Shown: positions 25,255 to 31,574 of the stretch, piece by piece
Layout: every line of letters begins with the position of its first letter
Position numbering within the stretch: the first letter of the stretch is position 1
Assembly (NCBI GenBank): GCA_002351705.1
Contig: DEHC01000060.1
Location: 1 to 33,311 of the forward strand
From: Gammaproteobacteria bacterium UBA2810
GTDB lineage: Bacteria; Pseudomonadota; Gammaproteobacteria; Enterobacterales; Succinivibrionaceae
Direction: 5' to 3'
Length of the DNA: 33,311 nt
Notes under the pieces: model-generated
The model's database searches: none
The model's input: only the letters and a program-made list of their open reading frames with translations
Told to the model about the DNA's origin: nothing
Made by a program: the position numbers and the translations under genes

Positions 25255-25283
25255 TTGCAAAACATGTCCAAAACAAGCAAAAT
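25255..25283 (+). promoter_or_regulatory. Weak promoter candidate of the glycosyltransferase gene
   Basis: TTGCAA (25255-25260) and CAAAAT (25278-25283) are 17 nt apart, each matching 4 of 6 consensus bases. Confidence 0.35.
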
Positions 25284-25307
25284 AGCTGCAGTTCACAAGA
25301 GGTTCCA

Positions 25308-26210
25308 ATGGATACAAGCGTCCCCAGAGTCTCGGTAGCACTGCCTGTCTACCGGACCAAAGAAAAGTATCTTCGCGACTGCCTTGACGGCCTGCTTGCC
25401 CAGACAGAGACAAATTTCGAAATCGTCATACTTGATGACTGCCCGGAGGACACGTCCGCGGAGAAGGTCATACGCGAGTATATGGAGAAGGATCCCAGGA
25501 TAATCTACCAGAGGAACAGCTCCAACCTCGGCATCTCGGAGACCCGCAACAGGCTCATCGACATGTGCCGTGCGGAATACATAGCAGTGCACGATCACGA
25601 TGACATCTCGCTTCCTAACAGGCTCGAGAAGGAGGCAGACTACCTCGACGCGCACCCTGACACCGCGGCGGTCGGATCCTGGATGAAAAGCATCGGCGGA
25701 TGCCCAAGGCTTGAGAAGTTCCCCGATGACGACTCGTCAATCCTGAGGGAGTGCTTCTACAGATGCCCTGTCGGCCACACCACAGCGATGCTCCGCAAGA
25801 GCATGCTGAAAAAGCACGGCATCAGATACGAGGAGGAGTTTTTCCCCTGCGAGGATTTCGCGCTTTTCATAAAAATCGCGCTCTGCGAGAATGTCCACAA
25901 CATCCCGGAGACGCTGGTTCTCTACAGGGATCACGATGACAACACCAGCAGCACCCATATGCGGGAGCTGCATCTGGAGACTGACAGGCTGCGCGCATAC
26001 CTTGCACAGAAGAGGCCGGATGTTGCCGCAGACGCCTACGCCTTCGGCGTGAAGCAGTGGAAGATAACAATATTCGGCATTCCTGTACTCAAGGTCAGGC
26101 AGTATGTGTCAAGGACAGTCGGGCTGCTCTTCGGCTTCCTGCCGGTATTCCGCTGCCAGAAAAGCCTCAAGAAAGGTGACAAGAAATACTCCAGGCAGTT
26201 CAGGCTCTGA
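25308..26210 (+). CDS. Family 2 glycosyltransferase
   Basis: The 300-aa protein has a GT-A fold typical of GT2 enzymes that build surface polysaccharides. Domains: RVSVALPVYRTKEKYLRDCLDGLLAQT (donor-binding strand and helix, about 6-32), FEIVILDDCPED (first Asp pair), NLGISETRNRLID, the metal-binding VHDHDDISLPNRLEKE (about 92-107) and PCEDFALFIKI with the acceptor-side ED (about 180-190). The C-terminal KITIFGIPVLKVR resembles the tail seen on many LPS or capsule glycosyltransferases. ATG 25308 follows AGAGG at 5 nt; the longer frame from 25221 runs through the amtB terminator region and is rejected. It stands alone, so donor and acceptor sugars are unknown. Confidence 0.85.
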   Translation: MDTSVPRVSVALPVYRTKEKYLRDCLDGLLAQTETNFEIVILDDCPEDTSAEKVIREYMEKDPRIIYQRNSSNLGISETRNRLIDMCRAEYIAVHDHDDISLPNRLEKEADYLDAHPDTAAVGSWMKSIGGCPRLEKFPDDDSSILRECFYRCPVGHTTAMLRKSMLKKHGIRYEEEFFPCEDFALFIKIALCENVHNIPETLVLYRDHDDNTSSTHMRELHLETDRLRAYLAQKRPDVAADAYAFGVKQWKITIFGIPVLKVRQYVSRTVGLLFGFLPVFRCQKSLKKGDKKYSRQFRL

Positions 26211-26282
26211 CCGGGGAGCCGGCCTGAAGCTTTCATCAGACAGGCCAGCGCATCTGCCGGCTTGCGCCCGCAGCCCCGGCTT

Positions 26283-27635
26283 CTAGCTTCCCGCTACGGC
26301 AATATCATCTATGAGGACTGATCCGGACTGGATGTCAAGCCTCGGATCATAGTCATCCGCCATCGCAATCATATTCTTGAAGACATCCTTCATGTTGCCC
26401 GCGATGGTGAACTCGTGAACGGGGTACTTTATTTCCCCGTCCTCCACCCAGAAGCCGAACGCACCTCGGGAGAAATTGCCGTCAATGACGCTTGCGCCCT
26501 GCCCCATGAGCTTTGTGACGAAGATTCCCTTCCCCATCGTCTTCAGCAGGGAGTCAAGGCCGTCCATGGTGTTGTTGGTCACGAACCAGTTGTAAATCCC
26601 GCCGCTGTGGCCGTTGGTCCTCATACCGAGCTTCCTCGCGGTATAGGTCGAGAGGAGATACTCATTGAGCTTACCGCAGCTCACGATGTCAGAGACTTTT
26701 ACCCTGACGCCCTCACCGTCAAAGGGAGCGCTGCCGAACGCGCCGCGGATGAACGGATCCTCATGAATCGTCACCCAGTCCGGCAGGACCTTTTCCCCGA
26801 GCTTCCCGTCAAGGAAAGAAATGTGCTGGTACTGGTGCCGGCCTCCAATTGCGCTGGCAAACACTTCGAAGAGCCCGGCGGCAAGGTGGTTCTCAAGTAT
26901 GACAGGGACCCTCATGGTCTGCACTTTTCTGGGGCCGAGCTTGCGCAGCGTACGGTCCGCAGCCTCGCGGGCGACCTCCTCTGCGGACATCAGCCTGTCA
27001 GGATAGCGCGAGCAGGTATAGGAGCCGCCGGTCTCCACGGCGCCGTCCTTCTCCCCGATGAGCCCGAGCGAGAGGGAATATGCGGATGTGGGGTACCCGC
27101 TGCAGAAGCCATGGGTATTGCCCATAACCCCCACACCGTAGCTGTAGCCGTAGTCGGCGCCATGGGATCTCCTGAGCCTCGGATCCATGGACAGCGCAAG
27201 CTTCTCGGTTTTCGAAAGAAGCTCGATGGCCGACTCGGAATCCGGCTCCGACGGATGGCAGAGATCAAGATCCCTGATTTCCGAGGCAGGCACCAGCATG
27301 TCATCGTCAGGAAGGACCGCATCAGGATCGCGGCTGGTATGCCTCGCTATTGAATAGGCAGCATCAACCGCGCTCTCGACTGCCTCCCTCGACAGGTCGC
27401 TGGTTGAGGAGCGGCCGCGCCTGCCGTCGCTGTAGACAGTCACTGACAGACCGCGGGACTTGTTGAACTCAATGTTCTCCACCTCGCCGTTCAGGGTGCT
27501 GACGCTGAGTCCGGTGCTCTGGCCGATGTTCATGTAAGCCTCGGTCACGCCGCTTTTCCTGGCGTAGTCGAGGCCGCGGCTGACGATTTCCTCCAGCTTT
27601 TTCTGCTCGTTCCTAAGACGTTCTCTGATTTCCAT
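26283..27635 (-). CDS. tldE: Metalloprotease subunit TldE (PmbA)
   Basis: TldE pairs with TldD to form a metalloprotease that trims unfolded peptides, including microcin B17 precursors and the CcdA antitoxin. From the ATG at 27635 (after GGAGGGAG) it is 450 aa, the E. coli length. Signatures: AYMNIGQSTGLSVSTLNGEVENIEFNKSRGLSVTVY at the N-terminus, GRRGRSSTSDLS, the ENHLAAGLFEVFASAIGG block and the C-terminal TNGHSGGIYNWFVTNN and GNFSRGAFGFWVEDGEI. TldE lacks the HExxH of TldD, and none is present here. The gene is divergent from darP, as in E. coli. tldD is not in the window. Confidence 0.94.
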   Translation of the reverse strand: MEIRERLRNEQKKLEEIVSRGLDYARKSGVTEAYMNIGQSTGLSVSTLNGEVENIEFNKSRGLSVTVYSDGRRGRSSTSDLSREAVESAVDAAYSIARHTSRDPDAVLPDDDMLVPASEIRDLDLCHPSEPDSESAIELLSKTEKLALSMDPRLRRSHGADYGYSYGVGVMGNTHGFCSGYPTSAYSLSLGLIGEKDGAVETGGSYTCSRYPDRLMSAEEVAREAADRTLRKLGPRKVQTMRVPVILENHLAAGLFEVFASAIGGRHQYQHISFLDGKLGEKVLPDWVTIHEDPFIRGAFGSAPFDGEGVRVKVSDIVSCGKLNEYLLSTYTARKLGMRTNGHSGGIYNWFVTNNTMDGLDSLLKTMGKGIFVTKLMGQGASVIDGNFSRGAFGFWVEDGEIKYPVHEFTIAGNMKDVFKNMIAMADDYDPRLDIQSGSVLIDDIAVAGS

Positions 27636-27654
27636 GACGCTCCCTCCGGCGTCT

Positions 27655-27683
27655 ACTCTAAAGAAATCCCGTGTATTTCTCAA
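27655..27683 (-). promoter_or_regulatory. Promoter of tldE
   Basis: On the minus strand TTGAGA (27683-27678) and TAGAGT (27660-27655) are 17 nt apart. It lies about 20 nt before the tldE start. Confidence 0.5.
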
Positions 27684-27734
27684 GAAGATGAGAACAGATC
27701 TGGAGGTGATCACTCATTTTATCAGCATGACACG

Positions 27735-27762
27735 ATGACACTCACCGGCGTTCTGCTAAAAT
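27735..27762 (+). promoter_or_regulatory. Promoter of darP (yjgA)
   Basis: ATGACA (27735-27740) and TAAAAT (27757-27762) are 16 nt apart. The -10 is extended (TGCTAAAAT). The predicted leader is about 60 nt. Confidence 0.6.
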
Positions 27763-27828
27763 CAGCCGTGAACTTGAGCGGCGAGAGGCCGCGGAACCGG
27801 TGTCAGCCCCGGGAAAAAGGAAAAACAG

Positions 27829-28458
27829 ATGACAGCAGTACGACCGATAAAAAAACGCGGCTCCGGTGACAGCGAGACCGAATACTCCAGGGAAAGCAAG
27901 AGCGCCAGGAAGCGCGAGGCCAAGCGCTATGAGCAGCTCGGGCGCGATCTGGTCATGCTCGGCGACCAGGACTTCGAGAAGCTTGACTTCGGAGACAACG
28001 ACGAGCTCCGCTCCGAGATGCTGACCGGAAGGAGGCTGAGAGGCCAGTACGAGTCCTTCCGCAGGCAGATGATGCATGTCGGCAGGCTCCTCATGACCTG
28101 CGACATCAGCGAGCTCGAGAAGGAGCTCAGGATCATCCAGGGACGGCGCACCTCGGGCTCTGCCGAGCTGCATAGAATCGAGAAAATCAGGGAGGATCTC
28201 ATCGGTCCTGACGGGAGCGCCGCACTCAACGAAATCATGGGCAAATGCCCTGCCCTTGACCGGAGCAAGATCAGGGCGCTAGTCAAGAAGGCGCATTCCG
28301 AGGAAGAGCAGGGCAGGCCTCCCGCAGCGTCAAGGGAGCTGTTCCGCTACATCCGCGACAATTACCGGGAGTCAGGATCCGGAGACAAAGAATCAGTTTT
28401 CTCCGCTCAGGATGATGATGACGGTGAGGAAGGCGCAGGCACCGGTCCTGAGCAGTGA
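27829..28458 (+). CDS. darP: Ribosome assembly factor DarP (YjgA, DUF615)
   Basis: DarP binds late 50S precursors and helps the peptidyl transferase centre form. The 209 aa are mostly helical and charged: a Ser/Lys-rich start, then SARKREAKRYEQLGRDLVML, LRGQYESFRRQMMHVGRLL (about 67-86), RRTSGSAELHRIEKIREDLI and the C-terminal LFRYIRDNY of the family. E. coli YjgA is 183 aa; the extra length is an acidic Gly/Asp-rich tail. The start follows AAGGA at 7 nt. Divergence from tldE/pmbA is conserved in gammaproteobacteria. Confidence 0.93.
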   Translation: MTAVRPIKKRGSGDSETEYSRESKSARKREAKRYEQLGRDLVMLGDQDFEKLDFGDNDELRSEMLTGRRLRGQYESFRRQMMHVGRLLMTCDISELEKELRIIQGRRTSGSAELHRIEKIREDLIGPDGSAALNEIMGKCPALDRSKIRALVKKAHSEEEQGRPPAASRELFRYIRDNYRESGSGDKESVFSAQDDDDGEEGAGTGPEQ

Positions 28459-28504
28459 GACAGCAGAGTATTTGGTTAAGGTATATTGATATGAGGAGAG
28501 CATA

Positions 28505-28831
28505 ATGAGGAAATTGTTATCTGTGGCCGCAGGCGGAATGGCACTGCTTGTATCATTCTGCGCGTTTTCAGCTGACTACCTCATCGATGTAAGGACACCT
28601 CAGGAGTTCAGCGAGGGACACCTGAAGGGGGCCATAAACATCGAATACCAGAACATCCTGAACGGGGCAGAGGCGCTCAATATCAGCAAGGAGCAGGATA
28701 CGGTAAGGGTTTACTGCAGATCAGGCCACCGTGCAGGCATTGCCCTCGAGACACTGAGGCAGGCGGGCTTCAGGAATGTGGAGAACCTCGGCGGATTCGA
28801 GGAGCTCGCGAAGACAATGCCGGCGGAATAG
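28505..28831 (+). CDS. Exported single-domain rhodanese (PspE-like)
   Basis: The 108-aa protein has a signal peptide (about 1-22, ending CAFSA) and one rhodanese domain with IDVRTPQEFSEGHLKGAINIEY and the active loop YCRSGHRAG, with Cys71 as the sulfur-carrying residue. Size and location fit PspE, a periplasmic thiosulfate sulfurtransferase, but the phage-shock genes are not nearby. The start follows GAGGAG at 6 nt. The next gene begins 4 nt after its stop, so the two are probably cotranscribed. Confidence 0.88.
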   Translation: MRKLLSVAAGGMALLVSFCAFSADYLIDVRTPQEFSEGHLKGAINIEYQNILNGAEALNISKEQDTVRVYCRSGHRAGIALETLRQAGFRNVENLGGFEELAKTMPAE

Positions 28832-28835
28832 CAAT

Positions 28836-29384
28836 ATGAGCGCAACAGTAAGCCTTCTTATCGTAATAGCCGTACTCGTCTGCTGCATAGCGGTCATCCG
28901 CATGGCTCTCAGAAAGCCCGGCAGCGCCTCCGCAGGCGCTCAGGCCAATGGGCAGAAGCTCTACAAGGAGACCGAGCACCTTCCGGGGAATTTCATGGGC
29001 TTTTCCGTATACCGGATCTCGAATCCTGCAGAAGCCCACACCATCACGGAATACTTCCTGGTAAAGAAGAAGAACTACATCTGGATCAACGCAGCCCTCC
29101 GGGAAATACAGGGCGAGGCGGAGACCGCTGATGAGCTCCTTGAGGCCGAGCTGCAGCATCTCTCGGTCAAGGACAGGAAGATCTGCGAAGGCTCATCCCT
29201 GCTCGGGCACGAGGCAGCCTCAGCGGAAATCAGGGTCGGCGGCAGCACCTTCCGAGTCACGGTTGTCCCGTTTGAGGGGAAATACCTCAGGGTATCGGCC
29301 ATGGGAACATCTGCTGACGACGCTTTGCTCACAAAGCTTGACGCCTATGTGAAATCCGCCGGAAAGGACGGGTTCATCAGCTAG
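28836..29384 (+). CDS. Membrane-anchored protein of unknown function
   Basis: I do not recognise this 182-aa protein. It has one N-terminal helix (about 4-24), then a short Ala/Gly linker and a domain of about 140 residues with alternating strands and a helix rich in Glu and Ala (about 88-110). The strand pairs YFLVKKKNYIWINAAL, AEIRVGGSTFRVTVVPF and KYLRVSAMG suggest a small alpha/beta fold. The start at 28836, just past the rhodanese stop, opens the helix; the longer frame from 28776 overlaps the rhodanese gene. The ribosome binding site is weak, which fits translational coupling. It converges with the gene ending at 29398. Confidence 0.75.
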   Translation: MSATVSLLIVIAVLVCCIAVIRMALRKPGSASAGAQANGQKLYKETEHLPGNFMGFSVYRISNPAEAHTITEYFLVKKKNYIWINAALREIQGEAETADELLEAELQHLSVKDRKICEGSSLLGHEAASAEIRVGGSTFRVTVVPFEGKYLRVSAMGTSADDALLTKLDAYVKSAGKDGFIS

Positions 29385-29397
29385 CCGCGTGATGATG

Positions 29398-30648
29398 TCA
29401 CGGCGCGCGTGGGATCCTCTGAGCAGGGAGGCTCCCTCCGGCCATCTCACCGGCTTTCCCGCCAAGCGATTCACGCAGAAGTGACTCGGCTGCCGACAGG
29501 GCCTCACCGGCATTTCTACCGCCGGAGAGCAGCCGCTGAAGCCCGGTGTACATTTCATGGGGCGAGCGCTGTCCGGCCAGGCAGTGCCCGAGCACAAGCC
29601 GGTGCCCGATCTGAAGCCCCGTATCCTGATAGCAGTCAAGCGACGAATGGACATTCTCGGCAGCTGCCGCAGCTGCGCCCAGCGACTTCCAGCTTAAAAG
29701 GGAAACCAGCGAGCCGGGAAGACCAGGGGAATTGAACACCGCGGTCCTCAGGCCTCCTTTGAAAGACTCCCCGGAAACAGCTGAAGCCGCAAACACCGCT
29801 GTCACACCGTACGGACCGTACCCGGTCACATAGACCGGCTCATCCCCTGCGTTCCTGCCTATCTCCGAGAGGATTCCGGAGGCAATAAAGAGATCCGCCG
29901 GATCACCTGCCGCCCTGACAAATGACTGCATCTGCGAGAACTCTGAGCTGCAGAACCTCACCGGCATTGATCCGAAAGATAGGATCTTCCCGCCGGAAAA
30001 TGAGCCGTACCAGAAGGCAAGGCGCTTCGATGCCTCCCTTACTCCGGAGCCCTCACGCTTGGGGAAAGCGCTGTCTAGATCATCAGGGAGCGCGGCCGCA
30101 TGGAGCTCTGCCGGCTCATCAACGGCAATCCTCTCACCGGACGGCAGGACAGAGGCACGGAGGAGAGGAAGAAGCTCCTTTGCGGCAATGGCCTGCTCCT
30201 GTGGGACGGCGAGGTCACCTGATCGTTCAGCGCCCGAGAAAAAATCAGCCGAGACTGAGGTATCGCCGAGCAGGCTGCCGGAAGGCCCCTGTCTGAACCA
30301 GGTCCTGATCCCGGGGAGATTCCGCCAGGCCTCCAGGAAAAAAGCATAAAGCCTCTGGCTTCTCGGTGAATGGCACGAGCGCTCCTCCGTCAGGAACGGT
30401 ATGACGAAGCGTAGAAAAGGCAGCACGCCGGCGCCCCTTCCGGCAGTTCTCTTCTGGATGACCAGCCTGACAAAACTCTTTATATCGCGGCCCTGAACGG
30501 ATCCGGCTGCCGTCCTGAGATTTATAAGATCAGCAACATCGCCTCTCGAGAGAAGAGAGCACAGCCTGGTCTTGCCGACACCGTCTGGGAGGTTCTCAAG
30601 AAATTTAACAATCTCCGGGAAAAAGCCGGACGGGGTTTCATCCTCCAT
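29398..30648 (-). CDS. Unknown protein with a degenerate alpha/beta-hydrolase-like (DUF2974-like) region
   Basis: From the ATG at 30648 (GGAG at 8 nt) the protein is 416 aa. The N-terminal 200 residues are helical and unfamiliar. At about 211-312 the order of elements resembles Mbeg1/DUF2974 lipase-like proteins: WYGSFSGGKILSFGSM, a helix with SQMQSFV, EPVYVTGYGPYGVTAVFAASA and AVFNSPGLPG. In those families the strand ends in the nucleophile elbow GHSxGG; here it reads GYGPYG (276-281), without the serine, so hydrolysis is unlikely. There is no signal peptide. It is divergent from a zinc-sensing repressor. The family link is by eye and uncertain. Confidence 0.6.
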   Translation of the reverse strand: MEDETPSGFFPEIVKFLENLPDGVGKTRLCSLLSRGDVADLINLRTAAGSVQGRDIKSFVRLVIQKRTAGRGAGVLPFLRFVIPFLTEERSCHSPRSQRLYAFFLEAWRNLPGIRTWFRQGPSGSLLGDTSVSADFFSGAERSGDLAVPQEQAIAAKELLPLLRASVLPSGERIAVDEPAELHAAALPDDLDSAFPKREGSGVREASKRLAFWYGSFSGGKILSFGSMPVRFCSSEFSQMQSFVRAAGDPADLFIASGILSEIGRNAGDEPVYVTGYGPYGVTAVFAASAVSGESFKGGLRTAVFNSPGLPGSLVSLLSWKSLGAAAAAAENVHSSLDCYQDTGLQIGHRLVLGHCLAGQRSPHEMYTGLQRLLSGGRNAGEALSAAESLLRESLGGKAGEMAGGSLPAQRIPRAP

Positions 30649-30686
30649 CAGAGCTGCTCCGCGATAATCTGGGGTGAATTCATGTT

Positions 30687-30708
30687 GACGGCCTGCAGTC
30701 AGGCCGTC
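30687..30708. repeat. Perfect inverted repeat between the divergent genes
   Basis: GACGGCCTG-CAGT-CAGGCCGTC has 9-bp arms. It lies within the leader of the minus-strand gene, 39 nt before its start. It could be an operator or an mRNA hairpin. It does not match the AT-rich SmtB/ArsR operators I know. Confidence 0.6.
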
Positions 30709-30718
30709 AGGTTCAGTT

Positions 30719-30727
30719 ATTTTAGCA
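30719..30727 (-). promoter_or_regulatory. Extended -10 of the hydrolase-like gene
   Basis: On the minus strand TGCTAAAAT (30727-30719) forms an extended -10, without a good -35. It is about 70 nt before the start at 30648. Confidence 0.45.
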
Positions 30728-30742
30728 AAACAGCCGCCTAGG

Positions 30743-30773
30743 TTGACGCCTGCATGAAAATCCGGCGTATGAT
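30743..30773 (+). promoter_or_regulatory. Promoter candidate of the arsR-family gene
   Basis: TTGACG (30743-30748) and TATGAT (30768-30773) match well, but the 19-nt spacer is long. MerR-like control is not implied; the regulator here is ArsR-type. Confidence 0.4.
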
Positions 30774-30859
30774 GCAAGGCAGGCTCAGACCGGCTTACAA
30801 TTGGCAGGCAGGTCCGCAGCGGCCTGAGCATTAATAAAAGACAGAGAGGGGATGACTTA

Positions 30860-31189
30860 ATGCTGGAAGAGAAGCCTGACGATCTCTATGAGGAAACAGG
30901 AGACGAGTCAGATGAGGAGAAAATGTACGAGCTTGCGGATCTCTTCAAGATCTTCGGCGACTCGACAAGGCTCAGAATACTGACACTCCTCGCAAAGGGA
31001 CAGAAATGCGTTTCTGCAATCTCCGAGGAGCTTTCCATGACCCAGAGCGCGGTATCGCACCAGCTCAGGATCCTAAGGCAGAGCAAGCTGGTGAAAGGAT
31101 GCCGCTCCGGACGCAACATAGAGTACGCCCTTGCGGATGACCATGTGAAGACCATTATCAGCCAGGGCCTCGAGCACATCGAGGAATAG
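30860..31189 (+). CDS. ArsR/SmtB-family metal-responsive repressor (zinc-type site)
   Basis: The 109-aa protein is a winged-helix repressor: an acidic N-terminal arm, LADLFKIFGDSTRLRILTLLA, the recognition region LSMTQSAVSHQLRILRQSKLV (about 57-77), and the wing GCRSGRNIEYAL. The last helix carries D-x-H and, 11 residues later, H-x-x-E (in ADDHVKTIISQGLEHIEE), which matches the alpha-5 zinc site Asp104/His106/His117/Glu120 of SmtB. The ArsR arsenic motif CVCDL is absent. It should therefore release DNA on binding zinc (or a similar divalent ion). Candidate targets are its own gene and the divergent 416-aa gene. No metal pump is adjacent. Confidence 0.88.
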   Translation: MLEEKPDDLYEETGDESDEEKMYELADLFKIFGDSTRLRILTLLAKGQKCVSAISEELSMTQSAVSHQLRILRQSKLVKGCRSGRNIEYALADDHVKTIISQGLEHIEE

Positions 31190-31193
31190 GATC

Positions 31194-31232
31194 AAAAAAG
31201 CCCCCCGCAGCGAAAACCGCGCTGCGGAGGGC
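31194..31232 (-). terminator. Strong terminator of the 544-aa/107-aa unit, also facing the arsR gene
   Basis: The arms at 31200-31212 and 31220-31232 (GCCCCCCGCAGCG/CGCTGCGGAGGGC, one G-T) form a 13-bp stem. On the minus strand six T follow. The repressor gene ends 5 nt to the left on the other strand. Confidence 0.9.
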
Positions 31233-31250
31233 CTGTCCTTCAGCTCATCA

Positions 31251-31574
31251 TTACCAGCCGTCACCTGCCGTATAGGCGGTGTTCCAGCGCAGATACGCCT
31301 CATTGGACGACGAATCCAGGAGAACCCTAGCGAAGATCCTGCCCTCGCTGTCACTCTCGTCAAACACGGCATACTCCGAGAAGCCTCTGGACGCGAGCTC
31401 TGACGCATCGAGATCAGAATTGTCCTCCCACGAGCCGTAGTCCGGATCGACCTCGGCTATCGTGACAGAGCCATTCTCGAAAGCGCGGCGGTATTCTGCC
31501 ATGACAGCCTCGGGCAGATTGTCCGAGGCCAGCTCATTGAAGATGCTCTCAACGCAGTCGAGATCATCAGCCAT
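31251..31574 (-). CDS. Small acidic protein of unknown function
   Basis: The 107-aa product is strongly acidic (many Asp and Glu) and not recognised. It has a helical start (about 5-35) and then a segment with DPDYGSWED, followed by strands FSEYAVFDESDSEGRIFARVLLD and AYLRWNTAY. No signal peptide or membrane helix is present. The ATG at 31574 overlaps the end of the 544-aa gene by 8 nt, indicating coupled translation; a longer frame to 31826 lies inside that gene out of frame and is rejected. A strong terminator follows. Partnership with the upstream protein is inferred from this arrangement. Confidence 0.75.
   Translation of the reverse strand: MADDLDCVESIFNELASDNLPEAVMAEYRRAFENGSVTIAEVDPDYGSWEDNSDLDASELASRGFSEYAVFDESDSEGRIFARVLLDSSSNEAYLRWNTAYTAGDGW

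Noticed and set aside
26217..26262. AGCCGGC...GCCGGCT inverted arms between the convergent glycosyltransferase and tldE genes
   Set aside because: The loop is long and no T run follows on either strand; it may still help end transcription, but support is too weak.
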